Assembly (NCBI GenBank): GCA_025358455.1
Contig: JANYJP010000108.1
Coordinates: forward strand, 1 to 64,000
Length of the DNA stretch: 64,000 nucleotides
Source of the DNA: Bacteroidales bacterium
GTDB lineage: Bacteria > Bacteroidota > Bacteroidia > Bacteroidales > VadinHA17
Direction of reading: 5' to 3'
The translations under genes were made by a program, and so were the position numbers. The notes under the pieces are model-generated. The model ran no database searches. It was not told the origin of the DNA and saw only the letters and a list, made by a program, of their open reading frames with translations. Every line of letters begins with the position of its first letter. The stretch's first letter is position 1. Below are positions 7,640 through 15,751 of the stretch, piece after piece.

Positions 7640-8197
7640 TTAAAAAATAAAACTGATTCTGATTTCCGGATTGTTGTAAACTCCATAATGTGAGTCATTT
7701 AAAGCCCAAAGTACTGAAAAATCAATGGATGATCTTCTGCCAAGCTGCTGACTAAGACCCATGCCTCCAAGTACCGTATTTAAATAAAACCTGTTTGAAA
7801 AAACGGGAGGATTTTTCCAGTATGCTGACTCCAGGCTGAGTACTTCATCTTCCATTTGAAGAAAAATACTGGTATTGGCTCCTATTGGAATAACTGAATT
7901 AATATTTTTTAAGACAACAAGTTGTACATATGCTTTTCCTCCGTAAATATTAGTACGGTAAGAACGGTCTTTATAGAATCTGTAGTCCGGTCCTGCAGCT
8001 ACTGCCACCCTGGGCAAAACCCAGAGCCCGATTACAGGAGAGACCTGAATATCAGTTATTGTTCCGAACTGAAGACCAAAATTGCCACCAAAGAAAAGTC
8101 TTTCTTTCAACGGTGGCGCCTCTTCTCTGGTCTCCTGAGCCAATGTCATTGAAAATGAAGCAATCAGAAGCAGAAAGGTAATAACTGTTTTCTGCAT
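7640..8197 (-). CDS. Outer-membrane beta-barrel-like protein, unknown
   Basis: 185 aa from the ATG at 8197. I prefer this start to the ATG 13 codons upstream because it begins directly with a signal peptide (MQKTVITFLLLIASFSMTLAQ). The mature part has alternating aromatic strands (GLQFGTITDIQVSPVIGLWV, GPDYRFYKD), a conserved-looking GGMGLSQQLG near the end, and ends in SFIF with a terminal Phe. This resembles small porin-like outer-membrane barrels such as OprF/PorT-type proteins. It is a single gene with no functional neighbour, and no specific function can be assigned. Confidence 0.7.
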   Translation of the reverse strand: MQKTVITFLLLIASFSMTLAQETREEAPPLKERLFFGGNFGLQFGTITDIQVSPVIGLWVLPRVAVAAGPDYRFYKDRSYRTNIYGGKAYVQLVVLKNINSVIPIGANTSIFLQMEDEVLSLESAYWKNPPVFSNRFYLNTVLGGMGLSQQLGRRSSIDFSVLWALNDSHYGVYNNPEIRISFIF

Positions 8198-8520
8198 TTT
8201 ACATCTGAAAGAGTCATTATAACAGTAATGGATCATACCGGCAGTTATGTTGCAATTTTACAAAATCGATACAAATAAACGAAAAAATACCTCTCTCTAA
8301 TATATTCGCCGGCCAATCTTTTTGAGATATAATAAAATCAACTTTCAGAAAAAAAGTACGAAGCAATACTTTGAATCTGGTGAAAATAATATTTAACTAT
8401 TTTTCAATTTTATCAAATGAAGTAACAACGCCAGCAGGAAATTGCACAAACCGGAAGTAATAAATATCTTAGTAAATTATTTGTTTACCTGTTAATTGAA
8501 CACGTATAAAAAGTAGAATA
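8198..8520. other. Intergenic region, no gene seen
   Basis: About 320 bp separate the divergent outer-membrane protein and SDR genes. It is AT-rich. I found no exact TAnnTTTG element, hairpin, tRNA or repeat that I can support. Confidence 0.5.
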
Positions 8521-9210
8521 ATGAATATCATAATAAATGGCGGAACCCGGGGTATAGGGAAAGAGGTCGTCCTTTGCCTGGCAAAAGATGTTAATAATAA
8601 GATTATTGTAACAGGAAGAAGCGAAAATGCACTTAAAAATTTTTCGGACAAGTTCAAAAATGTCCGGACGCTTGCTCTGGACCTGTCACTTTTTGATGAA
8701 CAGAGTACAACCTTTATGGATATGGTTTCATTGCATTTTATGAAGGTTGACATTCTGATCAATATGGCCGGATTACTTGTTGCAAAAGAATTTATGCAAA
8801 TTGGTAATGAAGAAGCAAGGTTGATGATGGAAACAAATTTTTTCGGACCTGCGTCTGTTATCAGATTGCTGAAACCCCTGATGCCTTCAGGATCTCATAT
8901 AGTTAATATATCGAGTATGGGTGGTTTTCAGGGCAGTTCAAAGTTTTCCGGCATGTCATATTACAGTGCTTCTAAAGCTGCCCTGGCGTGTCTTACAGAG
9001 TGCCTGGCAACGGAATTCTGTGAATCAGGGATAAAAGTTAATTGTCTCGCACTCGGTTCTGTTCAGACAGAGATGCTTGCAGGTGCATTTCCTGGTTATA
9101 AAGCTCCTGTCGATGCAAAAGAGATGGCTGAATTTATATCAGATTTTGCTTTAACCGGGCATAAGTTTTTTAATGGGAAAATTCTGCCTGTGGCTGTGAA
9201 TAATCCATAA
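8521..9210 (+). CDS. Short-chain dehydrogenase/reductase (SDR)
   Basis: 229-aa classical SDR. The nucleotide-binding motif is NGGTRGIGKE (residues about 6-15), the NNAG equivalent is INMAG, and the catalytic residues are Ser in VNISSMGG and YxxxK in YYSASKAAL. The arginine in GGTRGIG and GRSE after the second strand suggest NADP(H) preference (inference). The C-terminus is short, with no substrate-specific hallmark. The gene is isolated and converges on buk, so the substrate is unknown. Confidence 0.88.
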   Translation: MNIIINGGTRGIGKEVVLCLAKDVNNKIIVTGRSENALKNFSDKFKNVRTLALDLSLFDEQSTTFMDMVSLHFMKVDILINMAGLLVAKEFMQIGNEEARLMMETNFFGPASVIRLLKPLMPSGSHIVNISSMGGFQGSSKFSGMSYYSASKAALACLTECLATEFCESGIKVNCLALGSVQTEMLAGAFPGYKAPVDAKEMAEFISDFALTGHKFFNGKILPVAVNNP

Positions 9211-9299
9211 AATCCACCACAAATCTCTTCAATTCGTCCAAGTCTTTTTACCCCCAAACCCATCCTGAAATTATCTTATCGTGGCTTATAGGGTTAAAT

Positions 9300-10376
9300 T
9301 CAGGAATAAGTTTTGATATCAATTTTTCCATCAAGGGCAAGCAGTCCATTGAATGCAAGTGATTTTAACTCATCTTCACCCGGATACACGATTACTCTGG
9401 CAATATAATCCACCATAGAACTTATACTTTTGATATTTTCTTCCTGATAGGCCATTCCTCCGGTAAGAATAATAGCATCAACCTTTCCTTTAAGTACAGC
9501 AGCCAGCGCTCCTATCTCTTTGCCAATCTGGTAAGAAACAGCATTTCGTATTAGCAACGCTTTCTGGTTACCCGATTCAGCCATTCTGCATACCTCAATA
9601 AAATTGTTTGTCCCCAGATACGCCAATATTCCGCCTTTTCCGGTAATCATTGATTTAAGTTCGCAATATGTATATTTCCCGCTAAAACACAGATCCACTA
9701 ACTGACCTGATGGTAACCCGCCTGAACGTTCAGGAGAGAATGGCCCGTCACCATCCAATGCATTATTTACATCAATTACCCGTCCCTTCTGATGTGCGCC
9801 TACACTCACGCCTCCTCCCATATGAGCAATAATCAGATTCAGATCTTCATATTTTTTGTTTACTGACGCTGCAAAAATACGAGCAACAGCTTTCTGATTG
9901 AGGGCATGGAATATCGATCTTCTTTCGATTACAGGATGACCTGATATCCTGGCAATTGACTGTAGCTCATCAACTACAACCGGATCAACAATGTAAGCTG
10001 TTGCTGCCGGCAAAGATGATGCAATATCATCTGCTATGAGTCCGCCAAGGTTACTCGCATGCTGACCTAATACTCCTTCTTTCAGGTCTTCTTTCATTTT
10101 TTGATTCACCGTATATATTCCAGACTCAATTGGCTTTACCAGGCCACCACGACCAACAACTGCAGTAATTCGCTTTGTATCAGTCTTTTGCTCTGCCAGT
10201 TCATTCATAATAAGGTTCTTTCTGAAATGAAACTGATCAGTAATTTTTTCAAAAGATTTTAGTTCTTCGGTTGTATGCCTTAGATTTTTTTCAAATATAA
10301 GAGCCTCCTCCTCGAATAATGAAAACTTTGTTGATGTTGAGCCTGGATTGATTGCCAGGATTAGTCTCTTTGCCAT
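9300..10376 (-). CDS. buk: Butyrate kinase
   Basis: 358-aa ASKHA-family acyl kinase converting butyryl (or branched-chain acyl) phosphate and ADP to the acid and ATP. The phosphate-1 motif is INPGSTSTKFS at the N-terminus. The middle has AHMGGGVSVGAHQKGRVIDV and the adenosine motif is ILTGGMAYQE. Length and these motifs separate it from acetate kinase, which has a longer sequence with VLNCGSSSIKY. It is the last gene of a minus-strand run and lies 45 nt after ptb, with a hairpin (10404-10440) between them. Isobutyrate or isovalerate specificity is also possible. Confidence 0.93.
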   Translation of the reverse strand: MAKRLILAINPGSTSTKFSLFEEEALIFEKNLRHTTEELKSFEKITDQFHFRKNLIMNELAEQKTDTKRITAVVGRGGLVKPIESGIYTVNQKMKEDLKEGVLGQHASNLGGLIADDIASSLPAATAYIVDPVVVDELQSIARISGHPVIERRSIFHALNQKAVARIFAASVNKKYEDLNLIIAHMGGGVSVGAHQKGRVIDVNNALDGDGPFSPERSGGLPSGQLVDLCFSGKYTYCELKSMITGKGGILAYLGTNNFIEVCRMAESGNQKALLIRNAVSYQIGKEIGALAAVLKGKVDAIILTGGMAYQEENIKSISSMVDYIARVIVYPGEDELKSLAFNGLLALDGKIDIKTYS

Positions 10377-10403
10377 ATTTTATATGGTTTTTTAGTTTAC
10401 ATA

Positions 10404-10440
10404 ATCATGTCTATATGTCGATTATGACATTAGACATGAT
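10404..10440. other. Strong intercistronic hairpin, ptb-buk
   Basis: ATCATGTCTA (10404-10413) and TAGACATGAT (10431-10440) pair perfectly. An inner ATGTC/GACAT stem (10415-10419/10426-10430) follows after a 1-nt bulge, leaving a 6-nt loop. It spans the ptb stop codon. No T-run follows on the minus strand, so an RNA-processing or stabilising role is likelier than termination. Confidence 0.6.
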
Positions 10441-11324
10441 AATGCAATACAGTAATATTTTGAAATTTCACTTTCACTTCTCGACATAACAATAACCGGC
10501 TTTTCAGTGCCTCTGATAAGTCCGGCAAGTTCTCCTTGAGCAAACAACATTAATCCTTTGTAGAATGGGTTACATGATTCAAGAGATGGAAACAGCAGAA
10601 TATCGGCATCACCTTCAACAGGGGTATGAACCCCCTTAATTTCAATACTGTTTTTATCGCATGCAAGGAAAAGATCAAGCGGGCCGTCCATAATACAATT
10701 CCTTATCTGTCCCCTGTCGGCCATCTTGCACATTATTGCATAATCATCGGAATTTTCGAAGTGACGGCTCATCTTTTCAGAAGCCCCGATCAGAGCGACT
10801 TTTGGTTTTTCTATACCAAATCGACTTGCCATTTCAATCGCGTAACCAACCATTGCAATCTTCTGCTCAAGGTCCGGAAAAGGAATTACTGCAGGATCGG
10901 TAATAAAAAGAAGTTTATGATATGCAGGAATTTCAATGGCTGCCACATAACTTAAAACTGCGTTAGGGAGCATTAATCCATTTTCCTTATCCATAACAGC
11001 TTTAAGAAACTTATCGGTTGGAACAAGTCCTTTCATAACAATATCTGCTTCCCCGGTTTTTACCAATCTTACAGCTTCAGAAGAAGCTTTGACATCATTC
11101 TCAGATTCAATAATAGTAAATAACTTATCATCAAGGCCTTCAGCATGGCAGATTTTTCTTATTTCTGATGATTTCCCAATCAAAATTGCGTCAATAAAAC
11201 CCTTTATAACTGCTTTATTAACCGCATTTATTGTATTACCATCCTGTCCCCAGGCAACAGCAATACGGTGCTTCCTTTTAAGGCTCAGCACCTTTTCTTC
11301 CATTTGTTTCAGGGATCGGATCAT
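10422..11324 (-). CDS. ptb: Phosphate butyryltransferase-like protein (copy 1)
   Basis: 300-aa member of the phosphate acetyl/butyryltransferase family, which exchanges CoA for phosphate on acyl-CoA. Family segments are ADIVMKGLVPTDKFLKAVM, ITDPAVIPFPDLEQK, PKVALIGASEK and ADILLFPSLESCNPFYKGL. Its C-terminal segment (GTEKPVIVMSRSES) diverges from the usual GAxxPIVLTSRSDS, which copy 2 retains. It probably differs in acyl specificity from copy 2 or forms a hetero-oligomer with it (inference). It lies between copy 2 and buk. Confidence 0.85.
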   Translation of the reverse strand: MIRSLKQMEEKVLSLKRKHRIAVAWGQDGNTINAVNKAVIKGFIDAILIGKSSEIRKICHAEGLDDKLFTIIESENDVKASSEAVRLVKTGEADIVMKGLVPTDKFLKAVMDKENGLMLPNAVLSYVAAIEIPAYHKLLFITDPAVIPFPDLEQKIAMVGYAIEMASRFGIEKPKVALIGASEKMSRHFENSDDYAIMCKMADRGQIRNCIMDGPLDLFLACDKNSIEIKGVHTPVEGDADILLFPSLESCNPFYKGLMLFAQGELAGLIRGTEKPVIVMSRSESEISKYYCIALSCLMS

Positions 11325-11331
11325 GAGTTAA

Positions 11332-12234
11332 CTATCTGCTTGCTGCGGCTGCCAGAAGGATACTATCAAATTTTGCCTGTTCAGAATCTGATCTGGAAGT
11401 TAAGACAATTGGAACTAAAGCGCCAAGGATAATAGCTGCAACTTTAGCTTTTGCAAAGAAGACAAGTGATTTATAAAGTACGTTACCCACCTCAATATCG
11501 GGCATCAACAGGAGGTCAGTATCCCCGGCAACCTCACTTCTGATCCCTTTATGCTGGGCGCTCTCAAGACTAATTGCATTATCAAAGGCAAGAGGCCCGT
11601 CAATAATACAATTTTTAATCTGGTCGCGCTGATTCATCTTTGAAAGCAGGGCAGCATGGAGAGTTGCTTCCATGTTTTCATTAACCATTTCTACTGCTCC
11701 CAGTACCGCTACCTTTGGCATAACATAGCCAAGCCTGTTCAGACATTGAACAGAATTATTGACTATTGCAATTTTTTCCTGCAGGTTTGGAGCAATATTC
11801 ATAGCCACATCAGTTACTGCAATTACTTTGTGATATGTTTCAACCTCGAAAAGGGCAAAATGTGAAAGCAAATGACCTGTTCTCAGACCCCATTCTTTAT
11901 TCAACACGCATTTAAGGAGAGAGGATGAACCAATTTTCCCTTTCATCAGAATATCAGCCTGCTTACTGCTGGTCATCTTTACTGCTAATTCTACTGACTT
12001 TTCAGGATTCGGTTCGTGAATTACCACCAATCCGGAGATATCGTAATTGTTTGAATCACAAATATTCTGTATGCCCACTTTATCGCCAATCAATATGGGT
12101 TCGATAATATTCTCCTTCCACGCCCTGATAACAGCCCCCAATGAATGTTCATCCTGCGCGGCTGCCAGAACGAGCTTCTTCCTGGATCCACCCTGAACAA
12201 GACGGTTCAGGTCGTTAAGGTTCTTTAACACCAT
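11332..12234 (-). CDS. ptb: Phosphate butyryltransferase (copy 2)
   Basis: 300-aa homologue of the neighbouring protein with the same length and domain. It keeps the more canonical motifs: ADILMKGKIGSSSLLKCVL, VTDVAMNIAPNLQEK, VLGAVEMVNENM, DLLLMPDIEVGNVLYKSL and ALVPIVLTSRSDS. It is the likelier true butyryl or branched-acyl transferase. Only 7 nt separate its stop from the start of copy 1, showing tight co-transcription. The pair looks like an old tandem duplication, since the two proteins are now clearly divergent. Confidence 0.88.
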   Translation of the reverse strand: MVLKNLNDLNRLVQGGSRKKLVLAAAQDEHSLGAVIRAWKENIIEPILIGDKVGIQNICDSNNYDISGLVVIHEPNPEKSVELAVKMTSSKQADILMKGKIGSSSLLKCVLNKEWGLRTGHLLSHFALFEVETYHKVIAVTDVAMNIAPNLQEKIAIVNNSVQCLNRLGYVMPKVAVLGAVEMVNENMEATLHAALLSKMNQRDQIKNCIIDGPLAFDNAISLESAQHKGIRSEVAGDTDLLLMPDIEVGNVLYKSLVFFAKAKVAAIILGALVPIVLTSRSDSEQAKFDSILLAAAASR

Positions 12235-12258
12235 TGATTTAGGGTTTAATAAGTATTT

Positions 12259-13467
12259 TTAAACTTTGAGTTTTTCAACTATTTCACGTGTTTCAGATGC
12301 AATAACAAATTCTTCATTTGTTGGAACGACCATAACCGTAACACGTGATTCTTTTTTGCTTATAATCAATTCTTTGCCACGGGCTCCTTCATTGGCTTGT
12401 TTATCAAATACCAGACCCAGGAACTCCATATCTTTACAGACGTTTTCCCTCGTTTCCGACCCGTTCTCTCCTATTCCTCCTGTAAAAATAAGCAGATCGA
12501 CACCACCCATTGCTGCCGCATAGGCTCCTATATACTTTTTCACACGATAGTCGTACATTTTAAGAGCCAGATTAGCACGTTCATCTCCTTCTGCAGCAGC
12601 TGATTCTACTTCTCTCATATCTGAAGAAATTCCTGAGATTCCAAGTACTCCGCTATGCTTATTCAGAAGTGTGTTCAGTGAAGAATAATCTATCTCCTCC
12701 TTCTCCATAATGAGTGTAAGAGCGCCTGCATCTACATCGCCGGATCGCGTACCCATAATTAGACCCTCAACCGGGGTAAGTCCCATAGAAGTGTCAAGTG
12801 ATTTGCCACCTTTTATGGCAGTGATAGATGCGCCGTTTCCAAGATGGCAGGTAATGATTTTCAGAGATTTATAATCTGCCTTTAAAGTTTCGCAAGCTTT
12901 TTTAGAGACATAACTGTGACTTGTTCCATGGAAACCATAACGTCTGATCCCATATTTTTTATAAAGAGAATAAGGAAGGGCATACATAAAAGAATAATCA
13001 GGCATTGTCTGATGAAATGAGGTATCAAAAACTCCTACCTGAGGTACATTCGGAAGCAGGGTTTTCAAAGCATAGATTCCCTTCAGGTTAGCCGGATTAT
13101 GAAGTGGTGCCAGATCGGAGCAATCTTCAACTCCCTTGATTGTAATATCATCGAGATAGCAACTTCCCTGGAATCTTTCGCCACCGTGAACAAGACGGTG
13201 ACCAATAGCATCTATTTCGTTCAGATCTTTAATCACACCACGTTTTTTGCTAATCATTAAGCCCAGAAGATATTCAATACCACTCTGATGATCAAGGATT
13301 TCTCCTTCGAGCTTTACCTTATCTCCATCAAATCTTTCATTTTTTAAGAACGATCCCTTTAATCCTATTTTTTCTACAATACCCTTTGCAAGAACGACAC
13401 CTGAGAACATGTCGAAAAGCTGATATTTAATAGATGAACTTCCGCAATTAAGAACTAATATTTTCAT
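12259..13467 (-). CDS. ackA: Acetate kinase
   Basis: 402-aa enzyme making acetate and ATP from acetyl phosphate. The N-terminus has VLNCGSSSIKYQLFD. The substrate-site motifs are HRLVHGGERF, FDTSFHQTMP and YGIRRYGFHGTSH, and GNGASITAIKGGKSLDTSMG and FTGGIGENG follow. All are typical of full-length AckA. It forms the acetate branch of this block together with pta two genes upstream. Confidence 0.96.
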   Translation of the reverse strand: MKILVLNCGSSSIKYQLFDMFSGVVLAKGIVEKIGLKGSFLKNERFDGDKVKLEGEILDHQSGIEYLLGLMISKKRGVIKDLNEIDAIGHRLVHGGERFQGSCYLDDITIKGVEDCSDLAPLHNPANLKGIYALKTLLPNVPQVGVFDTSFHQTMPDYSFMYALPYSLYKKYGIRRYGFHGTSHSYVSKKACETLKADYKSLKIITCHLGNGASITAIKGGKSLDTSMGLTPVEGLIMGTRSGDVDAGALTLIMEKEEIDYSSLNTLLNKHSGVLGISGISSDMREVESAAAEGDERANLALKMYDYRVKKYIGAYAAAMGGVDLLIFTGGIGENGSETRENVCKDMEFLGLVFDKQANEGARGKELIISKKESRVTVMVVPTNEEFVIASETREIVEKLKV

Positions 13468-13514
13468 TATAGAAAAGTTTTTTATTTAAAGTAATGTATC
13501 ACCCAATGGTGTGT

Positions 13515-14483
13515 TTAACTTTCAAGCGCGGTGTTTTTGGTAATTTTCATACCATCCTTATTATACTCATAAAATCCTCTGCCTGTTCGTCTTCCCCACT
13601 GGTTAGCCCTGACAAGTTTTTTAAGAAGTGGTGAAGCTTTATATTTTAAATCACCGAATTCATCATAAAGATTTTCACACCATCTGAGTATTTTATCAAG
13701 CCCTATTTTGTCTGCCATTTCGAACGGGCCCAGTGGAAGACCAAAACCAACCCTCATGGTTAAATCGATATCTTCCATTGATCCAACACCTTCCATCAAT
13801 ATTTCACATGCCTCGTTTATTAAGGGAACGAAAAGACGTGTGCTTATAATACCTGGTGATTCCTTCACAGGAACAACCATTTTCCCGATTAAATGTGCAA
13901 ATTTAATTGTATTATCATATGCAATCTGAGATGTATAAAGTCCTTTTACAATCTCAACAACCCTGGCATCAGCTTCAGGTGTAAGAAAATGGAAACTCAC
14001 ACAACGGTCTTTATATTCCAGATCGGCGGTAAGCTCAGTAATGACCTGGGTTGAAGAGTTTGTTGCAATTATAGTGTCTTTCCCGACATGACGTTCAATA
14101 TTTTTCAGTATTTCGGTACGTACATCATGACTATGTTCGCGGGTTGATGATTTGATAGCTTCAATCACTATATCACATCCCATTAAGTCAGCGTAATCTT
14201 TTGTACCCTTTATTCTCGATAATATTCCCAGTTTTTCGGAATTGGTCATACCCCACCGCTCAATCATCCGATCAAGTTCTTTTGCCAGTTCCAGATAAGC
14301 CTGATCTATTTTCTGCTGACTTAGTTCAAGAAATATTACATCTAACCCTTTGGAACTTACCATTCTGGCAATATTCTGTCCAACTGAACCTGCACCAACT
14401 ATTCCGACTCTTGAAAACAATGTTCTTGGTTTAGTATCCTGCGACAATCCATAGTCTTCAAGCCGTTCTGTATTTTCTGCCAT
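13515..14483 (-). CDS. hbd: 3-hydroxyacyl-CoA (3-hydroxybutyryl-CoA) dehydrogenase
   Basis: 322-aa NAD(P)-dependent dehydrogenase interconverting acetoacetyl-CoA and 3-hydroxybutyryl-CoA or related substrates. The Rossmann motif is VGIVGAGSVGQNIARM (about residues 27-42). The dehydrogenase core has ATNSSTQVITEL and FHFLTPEADARVVEIVKG, where the His corresponds to the catalytic one. The C-terminal domain has PGIISTRLFVPLINEA and VGFGLPLGPFEMAD. It lies between pta and ackA on the same strand. Thiolase, crotonase and butyryl-CoA dehydrogenase genes are absent here and would have to be elsewhere. Confidence 0.9.
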   Translation of the reverse strand: MAENTERLEDYGLSQDTKPRTLFSRVGIVGAGSVGQNIARMVSSKGLDVIFLELSQQKIDQAYLELAKELDRMIERWGMTNSEKLGILSRIKGTKDYADLMGCDIVIEAIKSSTREHSHDVRTEILKNIERHVGKDTIIATNSSTQVITELTADLEYKDRCVSFHFLTPEADARVVEIVKGLYTSQIAYDNTIKFAHLIGKMVVPVKESPGIISTRLFVPLINEACEILMEGVGSMEDIDLTMRVGFGLPLGPFEMADKIGLDKILRWCENLYDEFGDLKYKASPLLKKLVRANQWGRRTGRGFYEYNKDGMKITKNTALES

Positions 14484-14515
14484 ACTTGTATAATTATTAT
14501 TTTTTTATTCTTTAA

Positions 14516-14537
14516 ATGAGGTATATGTATGCCTCAT
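14516..14537. other. Small hairpin, pta-hbd spacer
   Basis: ATGAGGTAT (14516-14524) pairs with ATGCCTCAT (14529-14537) with one G-U pair and a 4-nt loop. It sits just downstream of the pta stop codon in the minus-strand operon. No T-run follows on that strand. Confidence 0.4.
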
Positions 14538-14549
14538 ACGGTCAAATTA

Positions 14550-15557
14550 CTATTTTTTCATTCCTGCTGCCTGAATTCCGGTTATTGCAATCATACTAAC
14601 GATGTCACTAACCGAACATCCTCGGGAAAGATCGTTTATCGGAGCGGCCATTCCCTGCAACACAGGTCCGATAGCCTCTGCATGTGCAAGTCGCTGAACC
14701 AGTTTATAAGCGATATTCCCGGCATTCAGATCAGGAAAGACAAGAACATTAGCTCTTCCGGCGATTGAGCTTCCTGGCGCCTTACTTTTGCCAATGGCTT
14801 CAACTAATGCTGCATCAGCCTGAAGTTCACCATCAATCTGAAGGTCGGGTGCCATCTGCTTTGCAATTTTTGTTGCATTAGCCACTTTATCAACCATTTC
14901 ATGCCTGGCACTTCCTTTTGTCGAAAAACTAAGCATTGCAATTCTTGGTTCGAATCCTGCAATCGCTCTGGCGGTATGAGCTGAAGCAACTGCAATTTCA
15001 GCAAGTTCTTTTTCATTTGGATTTGGATGTACTGCGCCATCGGCAAATATGATAACGCCATTTTCTCCAAAGTTTTTATCCTTAAGTATCATTATAAATG
15101 CACCTGAAACAACAGAAATGCCGGGAGCAGTTTTAACATAATGGAAAGCCGGACGCAAAACATCACCAGTGGCATGATCGGCACCTGAAACTTCACCATC
15201 AGCATCACCATTTTTAATCATCAGAACCCCAAGGTAGAGCGGGTCCTCGATTAATCGCGAAGCCTCTTCTTTAGTCATGCCCTTGCTTTTCCTGAGTTCA
15301 ACCATCATGTTTATATAATGATCCTTCTTATCGTGGGATTTAGGATTTATAATTGTGGCTTTTGAAATGTTCTTCAATCCGAGTTTTGCTGCATGTGAAT
15401 TTATCTCAGAAGGATCACCGATCAGTATAATTTGAGCAAGTTCTTCCTGAATTGCTATATCTGCAGCTTTAATTGTTCTTTCTTCATACCCTTCCGGAAG
15501 CACAATCCGCATATTGTGTTTTCTGGCATTTTGTTTGATGCGATCTAATAATTCCAT
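14550..15557 (-). CDS. pta: Phosphate acetyltransferase
   Basis: 335-aa Pta of the short, single-domain type, exchanging CoA and phosphate on acetyl-CoA. Motifs include RIVLPEGYEERT, DGEVSGADHATGDVLRPAF, IFADGAVHPNP, LSFSTKGSARHE and VFPDLNAGNIAYKLVQRL, all close to the Pta consensus. No N-terminal DRTGG or AAA domain is present. It is the first gene of the minus-strand acyl-phosphate run and is divergent from the FAD/Fe-S oxidoreductase. I found no exact promoter element in the 194-nt divergent spacer. Confidence 0.96.
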   Translation of the reverse strand: MELLDRIKQNARKHNMRIVLPEGYEERTIKAADIAIQEELAQIILIGDPSEINSHAAKLGLKNISKATIINPKSHDKKDHYINMMVELRKSKGMTKEEASRLIEDPLYLGVLMIKNGDADGEVSGADHATGDVLRPAFHYVKTAPGISVVSGAFIMILKDKNFGENGVIIFADGAVHPNPNEKELAEIAVASAHTARAIAGFEPRIAMLSFSTKGSARHEMVDKVANATKIAKQMAPDLQIDGELQADAALVEAIGKSKAPGSSIAGRANVLVFPDLNAGNIAYKLVQRLAHAEAIGPVLQGMAAPINDLSRGCSVSDIVSMIAITGIQAAGMKK

Positions 15558-15751
15558 TGTGTATCAATATATTAATGAGTTCGAAATATTTGCATAAATG
15601 TACGGAAAAAAAGTTCTATTAACCAATTTTGAATAACATGATTAATATCATCAAAATAACTTTTGCTAAAAAGAAACTAACTAAAAAGTCAACTTAAAAA
15701 CCATGATCGAATCATTTTCCTAAATTAGCAGTTCTAAATTTCGTTATTGAT

